Source: Anisodus tanguticus
Lineage: Eukaryota > Streptophyta > Magnoliopsida > Solanales > Solanaceae
Reading direction: 5' to 3'
NCBI GenBank assembly: GCA_034509755.1
Contig: CM067552.1
Location: 13,735,001-13,799,000 of the forward strand
DNA length: 64,000 bases
A program made the translations under genes and the position numbers. Under the pieces are notes generated by a model, which was given only the letters and a program-made list of their open reading frames with translations, did no database searches and had not been told where the DNA came from. Of this stretch, positions 10,438-22,400 are shown in pieces. The first letter of the stretch is position 1, and every line of letters starts with the position of its first letter.

Positions 10438-13400
10438 CTACATGAAATCAAAAGTTGCAACAAATGTTCAATACACCAAGAACTAGCAAAACTGAATAAC
10501 TTAGTCGTTTCTTTGGTATTATCATCGTTAAGACAATTCAAACGAGGTTGTACATGACGAACATTACCTGAATGGCAGATCACAAGAACATTTGCTCCAC
10601 CTTTAGTATGCAGCAGCTCTTCGGTCTGAATTGCATGCTCAAGGCAAAATATCCGTGGTTTTACAAAACCTCTAGAAACATCACATTCCTTCTCGAGGTC
10701 AACTTTTGAAATTAGAGCTGCATTATCTGTATGTGACAGATGATGAGACTGTGATGTTTGACCCTCATGCGGAGAAACTGCAGACTCTCTTAGCTGGGCA
10801 GACAAAGACACCTCATCATGGTTAAGGGAATGCACTCCATTTCCTTCAATTCTGTCAACTGCATGAAGAGCAAATTCAGTATTCCACAGGGAAGTCCAAT
10901 CATTCTGATAAATTTGCATCATCTCCCAGACATAAGAATAACTATTATTCGGCTAGACAAAATGCTCCAAAAATAGTTACTTAAGTGACAATTAACTAGA
11001 TAAATTGTAGCAGGTAACAACCTGGCAAATGATGTTAAACTTTAGTGTTGCGTTATACCAGGTGTCCAGATTGTTAAAGAAAATGGAGGTTGGGTGTACT
11101 GCCAAGACCATATAAGAAGACAAAAATCCATCTTCTCATCCAATGCGGAGCACTTAACACCTCATCTATGTTGCTCGGACCCTTCAAAATCCCAGCCGCA
11201 CCCATGTCGATCCAACATGATTTGGATGTGCGTGTGGGAAACACACCAGATGTGGTCAACTTACCTTGGGTGCTTTGACTACATCTATGACCGAGAAGTA
11301 TAATTAGGTATTTGATTTGATCTTTGGGTTCATGTCATATACATATAGTTATATAAAGTATGAGAATGTTATACAAGCTCCTCTCTCTACCTTCTCTCTC
11401 CTCTCTCTTCCTCTCTTCTTCCCAACGATAAGGTTAGCAAAACCCACCCCCTTCCCCGACGGTGACCCAACACCGGGCGTCACTCCGACCTCCGACCGGC
11501 GACCAGGTATTAGTGTTTTCTCTCTCCGCCCTCTTCTCTCTCGCTGACGGTAAGCAATAGCGGCCGCTGCTTCGACCAGGTACGCTTCTCAACTCCTCTT
11601 TCCTTTTCGTCGGCGACTACGTTCCGGCTAGATCTCTCTGGTTAGCCCATTTTCCGGCAAGACCTCTCTCTGCTCCTCTCCTCTCCTCTCTTTTCTTTGA
11701 TTGTCGCTCCCTTCCTCCCCTTCTCTCCAACCGGAAACCTCATCTCCAGTGGGTTTCCGGTCAGGCTGCGCAGGTACTCAAGTTTTCCGGCGGGCTCCGG
11801 CAGTGGGCAGTAACTTTCAGCGGTGACTAGTAACTTCCGGTGGTGAACAGTGAATTCTGGCAGTGAGCAAGGATTTCCGGTGGGATTTATGGAGGCGAAC
11901 AGGTGCTATCCACCTGGAGTTGGTACCTCCGGTGGCCCATATTCATTCTTTGTCTATTATTTTTGTATTTAAACTTTGGCTCCTCCACTTTATTGAATCT
12001 TTGACTCCATATTCTTGCCTTATTCTTCTTGCCTTTAGTTATAGCATTCTTGTCGTAGTAGGCCGACTTGTGTTTTAGTATTGGTTCCCGTGTGTGTTAG
12101 TGTTAACCTTTGACTAGTATAGTGGCTTTGGTGAATGATGGTAGACTAGGGTCATGTTCTCGGTCGGGAACGGGGGTGAGGGTTAGGGGGGTAAGTGGGA
12201 TAAGGGAGATGCTAGGCTGGAATAGGGTCTTGGAACATTGGGACTTTAACGAGTTAGTCCATAGAGCTAGTTAAGATTCGTAAGAAGACGAGAATTAATA
12301 TAGCCTGTGTCAAGGAGACCAAATGGGTAGGACCTAAAGCTAAGGATGTGAACGGATATAAATTATGGTTCTCGACCTAGTAGGTCGAAGTATAGGAATG
12401 GGGTAGCCATTTTAGTAGACAGCGAGCTAAGGGATCAGGTGGTAGAGGTTAGGAGGGTCAATGACAGAATGATGGCGATTAAATTGGTAGCTGGAGGGTT
12501 CACTATGAACATTATTAGTGTTTACGCGCAGCAGGCGGGCTTGGGCGAGGAGGAGAAAAGGCGTTTTTGGGAGGATTTGGACGAAGTGGTGGGAGGTATA
12601 CTACCCACTGAGAAGTTATTTGTATAAGGGAATTTCAATGGACATATCGGGTCACTTCCGAGGGTTATGACGACGTGCATGGAGGTTTTGGCCTTGGGGA
12701 CAGGAACGTGGGAGGTGTCTCACTTTTGGAGTTCACTAAAGCTTTTGGGATAGTGATAGCCAATTCGAGGTTCCTAAAAAAGGAGGAGCACTTGGTGACT
12801 TTCCGTCGTTCGGTGGCTAAGACTTAAATAGACTTTTTGCTTCTTATGAAGGTTGATAACGATCTTTGTAAATACTGCAAGGTTATTCCGAGTGAGTATC
12901 TTACAATCCGACATAAGCTTTTGGTGATGGATTTGGAGATCAAGATGGAGAAGAAGAGGAGGGTTGAGGATGACAGGCTAAGAATCAAATGGGGGAGTTT
13001 GACAATGGCTAGTGCACAGGAGATGGGGGAGAGGTTGATGGCCGGGGGGCTTGGGGGAGTAGTGGGGATGCGACCGGTATGTAGGATAGAACGCTCAGTT
13101 GCATTCGAAAGGTAGCTAGAGAAGTGCTAAGGGTCTCGCGGGGTAACCGTGGTGGGCATCGAGGGGACTGGTGGTGGAATGGTAAAGTTCAAAAGGTGGA
13201 AGCAAAGAAAGTGGCGTATGCGAAATTGATAGAAAGCAAGGATGAGGTGAAGAAGTGGACGAATAGGGAATTATATAAGATGGCGAGGAAGGAGGCAAAG
13301 CTAGCGGTTACGGCGGCGAAAACAACAGCTTTTGAACGCCTGTATATGTGGAATTAGAGGAAAAAGGCGGAGATAAGAAGTTGTACAGACTAGTCAAGGC

Positions 13401-16400
13401 GAGGTATAGGAGGACCAGTGACTTGGATCACGTGAGATGCATCAAGGACGAGGACGGCAAAGGGGGGGGAGGGGGGGACGCGCTTATTAGACGGAAGTGG
13501 CAGTCTTACTTTCATAAACTCTTGAACGTAGGAGATAAACACATTGTACTGGGAGATCTGGAGCAATCCGAAAGGTACCGGGATTTTGGATATTGTATAA
13601 GTATTAAGGTTGAGGGGGTTAAGGTTGTTGTTCGCCGGATGCGTAGGGGACGAGCGAACGGGCCTGATGAGATCTCAGTTGAATTTTGGAAGAGCGCAGG
13701 CAGGACAGGTTTGGAGTGGCTGACGGAGTTGTTTAATGTCATTTTTAAGATGGCAAGAATGCCCAAAGAATGGAGGTGGAGTACAATGATTCATTTGTAC
13801 AAGAACAAAGGTGACAACTAGAGTTGCAACTATAGGGTATCAAGCTGCTAAGCCACACTATGAAAGTTTGGGAAAAGGTCATGGAGATGAGGGTGAGAAG
13901 AGGCGTATCTATTTCCAAGAACCAGTTTTGATTCATGTCGGGGCATTCGACTACAGAAGTCATTCATCTTATTAAGAGGTTGGTGGAGCATTATAGAGAG
14001 AGGGAGAGAGACTTACATATGGTTTTCATCGACCTCGAGAAGGCATACACGACAAAGTCCCTAGGGAGGTTCTATGGAGAGGTTTGGAGGTTAAAGGTGT
14101 ACATGTGGCGTACACTAGGGCGATCAAAGATATGTATGATGGAGCCAAGACCAGGGTACGGACAGTAGGAAGAGACTCGGAGCACTTTCCAGTGATGATG
14201 GGGTTGCACCAAGGATCAACTCTTAGCCCATTCTTATTTGTCTTGGTGATGGATGGACTGACGCGACAAATTCAAGGGGAGGTGCCATGGTGTATGTTAT
14301 TCACAGATGACTTAGTCCTGATTGATGAGACTCGCAGCGGAGTTGACGCTAAGCTGGAGGTTTGGAGACAGACTCTAGAGTCTAAAAGGTTCAGGCTGAG
14401 TAGGACCAAGACAGAATACTTAGTGCAAGTTCAGTAACGGGTGCGACCATGAGACAAGCGTGGAGGTGAGGCTTGATACTCATGCCATTCCAAAGAAAGG
14501 AAGTTTCAAATATCTCAGGTCTATTATCCAAAGGAATTGAGAGATTGATGATGATGTCACACATCGTATTAGTGCAGGATGGATGAAATGGAGGCTCTTT
14601 TGTGATAAAAAAATGCCACCAAAACTTAAAGGCAAGTTTCATAGGGTGGTGGTTAGACCGACTGTTGTATGGGGGAAGTGTTGGCCAGTCAAAACTTTGC
14701 ACATCCAAAGATGAAAGTTGCGGAGATGAGGATGTTGAGATGGATGTGTGGGCATACAAGGAGGGATAAGATTAGAAATGATGATATCCGAAACAAAGTG
14801 GGAGTGGCCTCGGTGGAGGATAAGATGCGGGAAGCGAAATTGAGATGATTCGAGCATGTGCAGAGGAGAGGCACAAATGCCCCAGTGCAGAGGTGAGAGG
14901 TTGGCTATGGACGATTTTAGGAGGGGGTAGAGGTAGGCCGAAGAAGTATTAGGGAGAGGTGATTAGACGGGATATGACACAGGTGCAACTTACTGAGGAC
15001 ATGACCTTAAATAAGGGGTTGTGGAGGATACAGATTAGGGTAGAAGGGCAGTAGGTAGTTGAGCGTAGTCCTACTTACGCTTACATACTGGTAGTTGTAG
15101 TGTTATTATTGTAGCTCTTCTTAGCCTAGCATACTAGTAGGCGCAGTATTGCTTTATAGTTCTCTGTCCTTTGATTTCTGCTGTTGTATGTTCTTTCGTG
15201 TACTTTGTTTATCTTATTTACCTGCGTTAGTTACTACTTTTTTCAGAAAGCTTTATCATGGCTTATTCGCTTTTGTTACTCTCATTTTCATACTGCTTTA
15301 AATTTCTTATCCGGGTCTGACCGTTTCTCTTGCTTTTTCTTGAGCCGGTGGTCTTTCGGAATCAGCTTCTCTACTTACCAAGGTAAGGTCTGCGTACACT
15401 CTACCCTCCCCAGACCCCACGTTGTGGAATTTCACTGTGTATGTTGTAAAGTATGAGAAACAGAGATATCTCATGAATAAAATACTAGGTGCTTATAAAA
15501 AGTAAATTTTATTAGTTTTAGTTCCATAACTTTAATTAATCAAAATACAACAACATACCCAGTGAAATCCCACAAAGTGGTGTCTAGGGAGGGTAGAGTT
15601 TACGCAGACCTTACCCCTACCTTGGGAGGTAGAACTTCAATTAATCAAAATATATACTTATTTATATTGTAATATACACTTATTGGTCGTATCCCAGTAT
15701 CCGTATTTGTACTCAGATCAATATCCCCGAATCCTAAAACTTATGTGATTAAGAATCCGACCTCTAGATCCGCACCCGAGTTCGAGAAACATAGCCCATT
15801 AGATGCCCAGGATATGACATATAGAGCGTGGACAACATAACGTGGGGCCTAAAATTGAGTAAACCAAGAATATAGATAGGTCTAGCTATGATTACATGTT
15901 AAAAAAAAGGTGGACCTTGGGCAGGTTCTACGCTCGAGTCTCACCGCAACCCATTATCGAAAAGAATTTCCACATACTTGGGCTCAAGAAAAAGAACCCG
16001 GCATGTATGTGTGGGGTGTGGCGAATACATATTTAAGCAAATAAAGCTTTTAAATGAAAGTCACACATCACAACATTGATATTAACCTATAGGCACATCG
16101 CATCATCGTCAATCAGTTGGTTGAGTTGTCAATTTACTTGATAAATTATCGCGGGTAACAATCTGGTCAAATCAAATGATGTTAAGCTTTCTGTTACATT
16201 ATAACAGGTGTCCAGATATATACCTATAGGCATAGGCCACAGAGCATGGTCAATCAGTTAGTTACAAACGGTACACTCATCTAAATAAACGTGAAAACTA
16301 CTTCTTCCATCCAGTGATACAACTCTCTTTGCATAGAAACCAGCTCAACTAAGATTACCTATTTAACTGACTTAAACGGAGAAGAGTGAAAATGATAAAA

Positions 16401-19400
16401 CATCTGCTGATTGGCCATGCCATTGGAGGTTAACTAATATTCCTACAGAGTGTACTCTAACCCAATTGGTGGGCCAGTGTATGAAGATGTGTGTGAAAAT
16501 ATAGAAGAAACTTCTCATTTACTTAATTGGCAATGTACAAGAGGTGCTCCTTACATAAGAGTTTTACACTATGTACAATATGGTGGTAATTAATTTCCAT
16601 AATATAAGCTGAAAAAATAATATTTTATATAATTAAACAGATAGATAATTGTATTCAAGTACTATGAATCTAGATGCATATTCACTTGATATTCTAAAAT
16701 ACTTCCTCAAACTCAAAGTGAGAAACCATCTTGAGTTTGGTTATTCTGAAAACATAGAAAGTCGGCGCTGAAATCTCTCTAGGATAGTGCACAATTACCA
16801 TAAAAACATGGTGCTAGAATTCTTTCCTCCGGAAAGTCCTGGGTAACTGTACAACAAAGAAAAGTGCTTTTTGCATTACACGCGAAAAAAATCTATTCTT
16901 AATCACCAAAAAGAACATGGTGTTGCAGATCTCCAGAATATTATCAACATAATTTAAATTGGTAGAACAATGAAAGGAAATTCAAAGATTAGAGGATGCC
17001 CGGTCGCGTAAAACGTAACAAGAGAGATGGATGGTGCTTGAATGATCTTAAAGAGAGTGGCACCTGAATGTTTGTTTGTATATGGGGGCACCAAAGCCAA
17101 AGAGGAGTGTTGTTGGGCACCAAAATGAAGAATAACAGAAGAGAATATTGACCCTGCGGGCGACGCATATTAGCCTGTACCGCCGCCCATAGTGGAAGCT
17201 ATTTGAGTCTCTACCAAGATTGTGGAGGCTCTAATACCATGTGCAAATATTAAGAAACTTCCCATTTACTTGATTGACAACGTACAAGAGGTACAGTGCT
17301 CCTTATATAGGAGCTTTAGGCCTAAGTTGCTCGGATTTGGGTGCGGGTGTCCGATATGGGTGCGGATCTAGAGGTCGGATCCTTCATAATCTAAATTTTA
17401 AGATTCGGGGATACGGATACAGGTATAGGGATTCGGCTAAAAATAATTCAAATATCTAAAAATAGAGTTAAGAAACCTAAATTATGAGATATTATATGAA
17501 TAAGTTGAGGAGAAAATATTGATCAAGAGGAGAATCCCGGAAGGAGATAAAAGGAAAAAGAGTGACAAAAATTTCTAGATACAAGGTATTCCATTTTCCT
17601 CAATTTCACCTTAGCTTTTGTTTTGATTAAACAAATCATTGAATCTGTTAAGAATTTCTCCGTCAATTTTGGTCAAAGTACCCAAAATCTGGTGACCGGA
17701 TTGGGTACGGATCCCACACCCACACCAAGTCGTGTCGGAATCTATTAAGCTATGGAATAATATGGTAGGTAAATAGTTTACATACTGATAAGGTGATATA
17801 TATTAAATAATTAAGTAGAGAATATTCTATGAAATACTCTGTGGTTTTCTTTATTCTGTACAATGAGACAAGACGCATATGAATCTACACGCATATTCAC
17901 TTTATATTCTAACCATGTGTATCTTGTTACTCCAGGCGGAAATAAAAATTATGAATCAACAGCTGTAGTTCATAAACATACACAAATGGGACTCATTACT
18001 ACATCAGTACATCTTCAGATTTAAATCATTTAAAGGATTTTAGATTTTTGAACATGTGAATGCTGCATAATTAACATAATTTGTTCAGCTTAGAAGTGAA
18101 ATAGTAGTGAGCTAGCAGCCACTAACTGCAGCAACAAACTGAAGAAATTTTTCCTTTTGTTCTCTTCTTTTATAAGCATTCAGCTGAAACACAAGCAAAT
18201 TTCATTGAAGAAAAAACGGTGTCAAAAAAAGAATAATGATAAAAAGAGTATGGATATATCCTTTGTACCAAAAAAGAGGAAGAAGAACTCAGTACTGCCG
18301 TGTTCTCAGAGTTTGGATTATTTCTCACATGTTGATCAGACACAAGAAGTTAAATCAATTTGCTGAACCTTTTACAGGTAATAAAATCAACTCATTTAAT
18401 AATAACAACAGAGGAAGATATCATCAACAAGAAAGATTGATCTAGTCATCAAGATAACAGCACAGACAAACTCGACATGGGAGAATAGTTATAAAGGGCC
18501 TCCTACCTCTATTATAGTCCTCAATCATGCCCCTATGATCTGAATGGGAATCCGACTCCACATGTTTCAGCACTCCAGATTCTTGTTTATTTTGAAAATC
18601 CCCAGGAAAAAGGTGTTTTGCAGATTTTTCCGATGGTTGCACCAGAGCCATAAATGGAAAACCAAGAATCCCGCAAGCTATACAGGGTAATGTCCCAGAA
18701 TCGATTTCAAATTCACATGACACGGCATCATCCACATAGAAGTCACTGTAATTTTCCATGTATAAGCTCATCTGGTCTAATAGATCCTGACTACCGTTGT
18801 AGTCAGACTGATTGCTCCCTCTAGAAGCATCCGCACTAACATGCTTATGCAGTTCAGATTCTTTACCTGAAGATGGCAGCATATCCACATCCCACAACAC
18901 TGCATTGTCAGAAAAGCTTTTCTGAAGTAAAACTTTTACCAGGTTGTTCTCTTTTTCTATATCCTCAATGAAGGCTTTCTTTACCAGAAGCTCCCTTTCT
19001 TCCTTCTGACGATCTCTCAGACGAGAGCTTCGAACCCCAGGCAGCAGGGATCTTGGCACACTGTCATCCAGAAACATATAGTTAAAGAAACCAAAAGATA
19101 TTTCTAAGCTTATTATAAGTCAAAGCAAGTGTAACCATACAATCCCATAAGCCTCTGCCCCCCTAGGCTTTGGTTTCTCTTAATTCATTAAGCCTGAATC
19201 ATGGGGGGGAAACAACAAAATGGAGTAAAATAGAGCTTGGATATCCCCGTATCACACATGTTTCCTCATTCAGTTTTCAACAGTCACCCATTCCACAGCC
19301 CAACTTTTCCATTATTGCAGAACAGTAGCAAATTACAGAAACTTTCACCTTTTAAAGTAACAAAAAAGTATACCTTAATTACCGTTACCAGTTTCAAAAA

Positions 19401-22400
19401 AAAAAAGTATACCTTAACCTCATTACCCACTTAAAACAGATTTCTACAACTTCAATTCTGACCTAAATAATGTGTCATAAACATGGAAAAACGGATTTGT
19501 ACAGCTGGACAAAAAGTACTTAAAAATACGGATCAATAAAAGGCAAATTTCCTATAAAGTTTTAATCCGAGAATGCAAAAGAAACACCTAATTCTCATAT
19601 CCTAGAGGGGACATGTTGGGCTGATCCACATATGCAACAAGAGCTAATGAGCGGACCTTGAAACAAAAGACATTGTCAACAGATAAAGCAACTGCTGATG
19701 AGAGAGCATAGGCAGATAGTTCATGGCAGCTCGACGAACAGCAGCTTCTTTGGCTACTGTAAGCCACTGTGGAGTACCGAAGTTAGCAGCCTCGCCACAA
19801 TTGAAGCCTGCATTTACAAGTGAATCTTTAAAAACCAGGATAAAATTAAAACAAACTCATTGTGTTGCCAACACATGTTTCACTTCATACCGCACCATGA
19901 ACACAAGAATTTGGAAGGGGGCACCATAAAACAATAATTGAGCACTCAACTACCGTAAAGGATCCAGACTCACACGCAACTGAAACACAATATTTTTATA
20001 CAAGAAAAATATTTTCATTGAATATCTCATCAAGTCAGTGTCATCTTTCCAGTGTTAAGCTCCCAAAAATCCAACCATCTATAAAAGAATGAATTTTCTC
20101 ATTCCACCAAAATAAAACTTAAGTGAAAAATCACTTTTAACTCCTATGTATTCCTTTAAAAATTCTACCATTCTTTTCTGGCCAAATTGTCCAAAACAGG
20201 CAAATAGGAGTTATCGTTCATAGTACCTTTTTCTTGGCTTCCATTTTTTCCATCTTCCTTCAAGTTTGTTACAGTTTTTTTTCTTGGAAGGTACCAAAAT
20301 CAAATATAAATTCCGAAGTTCCATTACATACTTCACAATATGATAAAAATTTACTGCATCATTTCCATGCAAATATGCAACAACTTACCGCCAGCATTTT
20401 CTCTTCCTCAAGGTAGGTAGTGTAGCACAATGCACACTAACATAGAGCTTTCGTTTCTTCATTTTTTTTCTACCGAGAAATCCTCGAGAATAGTGGTGCA
20501 CCGTTGAAAACCCTGTGGATAACAGATCCGCAATGCACCACACAATGCACAATAACAAAGAGATTTCTTAGTGCTTTAGTTTCAATATTAGCTTCCATAT
20601 GTGCTTCAAATCCCTCCGTTGATCAAGCAATTGAAGTATATTCCACCAGGAAAACATTTTGTCCCTATCCCTTTTATGTTATTATGTCATCTTCCCTTAA
20701 CTGAATATGTTGTATATATCATTCTTTTGGCAATCTTGAATGGGGCTTGTCAAAGACATTTTTTAAGGAACTCATTCTCATCTCCCCTAAGCATTTCTGC
20801 TAACTTGGCGTCCTTATCCATAGGTACAGTGAATGTACTAGGGACCTCTTGAACATTAGGCCTCCATACAATGCATCTAATCACAATGGATCTTTCATCG
20901 CACCCAAGGGTGTGGCCTAGTAGTCAATGAAGTGGGTTGAAAACCATGAAATCTCAGGTTTAAATCTCAATGCCCAAAACACTAGGTGATTTCTTCCTAG
21001 CTGTCCAAACCTTGGTGGACATAGTTGTCCGGTCTGTGTTGGTTGGAGGTAGCAGGTACCCCGTGGAACTAGTCAAGGTGAGCGATAGCTGGCCAGACAC
21101 TATGGTTATTGAAAAAGGATCTTGCATCCCTTTTCCCACTGTGATTCTCAATTGTGAATCTAATGTATCTTAAAAATCTCTTTCCTTTCCCCTCATGACT
21201 TTCTTCTACACGCATACACCATATGAAGTTGCAGCATCTTCCTAGGACCAATAGTGCTCATAGTATCTATATTTTGTACAGAATCCCCTCTAACATGGTG
21301 CACATTCTTTCTTTGTAAATATGTATCATCACTTTCTCAAGAAGGCTATGAATGTAGAATGCGCATACGCCAAAACCTCATTCTCCCATTGGTAGTGCCA
21401 CCCTCTCCATCCTATCAATCATACTTCTAGTTCCCATTTGGCTCCATCTCATAAAGTTATTCATTAGGTTTTCCTAGCTTCTTAGTATTGAGGATGGGAT
21501 GTGAGAGACATAATTATATTCCTATGTTGTATGTTTGATAGGGAGAACTTTATAAGAGTAACCTTTGCGTGCCGTTTTTACATAGATTTGCTATGTTGTC
21601 ATTGTTCAGTGAGAATAGATACAAGGATCATAAGATTGACATAAGAGTGGATGAATGGTAATATGTCTGCCAAGGAGTGAACTCCACGCTAATATTTCTT
21701 TTGAGATGGTAACAAATTTCATATATTAAAAAGTACAAAGGTTGTGTTGCCCGTAGTTACAGGAAAATGTAGCAAAATATACATTTGAAATTTTTATCTT
21801 CTTACAAAGATCTAAGAGCATCTAGAAAGCTTCTAAATCTTCCGTGTCTTCTCATTCACACCAAAAATAAAAAAGACAAATTCATTTTCATCTTCTCGAT
21901 TGAGCTAACCTTATTTTCAAAAGACCTAGAGTTCCTTTCTTTCCATATAGTCCACTATATGCATGCAGGAACAAATCCCATGTATTCTTCTCAGCAGAGG
22001 GCCTTCTACCTTTATTCCAGCATGATAACATTTCTTTGGTGTTACTAGAGGGGTGATTTTGACAGCGGAAAATCTTAGAAAGCGGAAGGTTGTCTGCGTC
22101 AGTTGGTGCTACATGTGTGAGGAGACTGGTGAGGACGTGGATCATCTTCTTCTACATTGCGGGCTGACTATGAGGTTATGGTGGGATATGCTTAGGTGGT
22201 TTGACACTTCATGGACAATGACAAGCGCTGTGAGAGAGTTGATGTTTAGTTCGAAGAGCGTGAGAAGGAGAAGACGAAGGGCGTGGAAGATGGTTCCACT
22301 TGCGCTAATGTGGGTTGTTTGGTGAGAGAAACAGGAGAGCTTTTGAAGGTGTAGAGTCGAGTTTCTCCCAGTTGAGAAGTAGACTCTGGTTCCTTATTTT

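Larger units (their letters stand above)
11367..15447 (+). mobile_element. RTE-clade LINE with 12-bp target duplication
   Basis: A 4081-bp insertion in ELF6 intron 5, antisense to the gene. It is flanked by perfect 12-bp copies of aaagtatgagaa (11355-11366 and 15448-15459). It begins with a CT-rich and CCGG-rich leader, then an endonuclease region, a reverse transcriptase and a C-terminal region. The 3' end carries 'aaggtctgcgtacactctac' and finishes atgttgt. The order and wording (DLHMVFIDLEKAY, MGLHQGSTLSPFLFVLVMDG) are those of the plant RTE clade. Many stops and frameshifts make it inactive. Confidence 0.9.
10859..18506 (-). other. ELF6 intron 5, TE-filled
   Basis: A 7648-base intron splitting the C5HC2 zinc region. 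It holds an RTE LINE (11367-15447), a short SINE/RTE tail (15548-15632), a TRIM-like element (16492-17914) with a nested foldback repeat, and fragments of the same repeat families. Most of its length is therefore acquired DNA. Confidence 0.8.

Noticed and set aside
10389..10922. Open frame beginning MMQIYQNDWTSL as a separate gene or a longer exon 6
   Set aside because: Phase and family sequence require the acceptor at 10859-10860 (YNR-V-DRIEGNG); the upstream part is intron.
15184..15456. 90-residue frame at the end of the RTE LINE
   Set aside because: It overlaps the noncoding 3' tail shared with SINEs; a chance frame.
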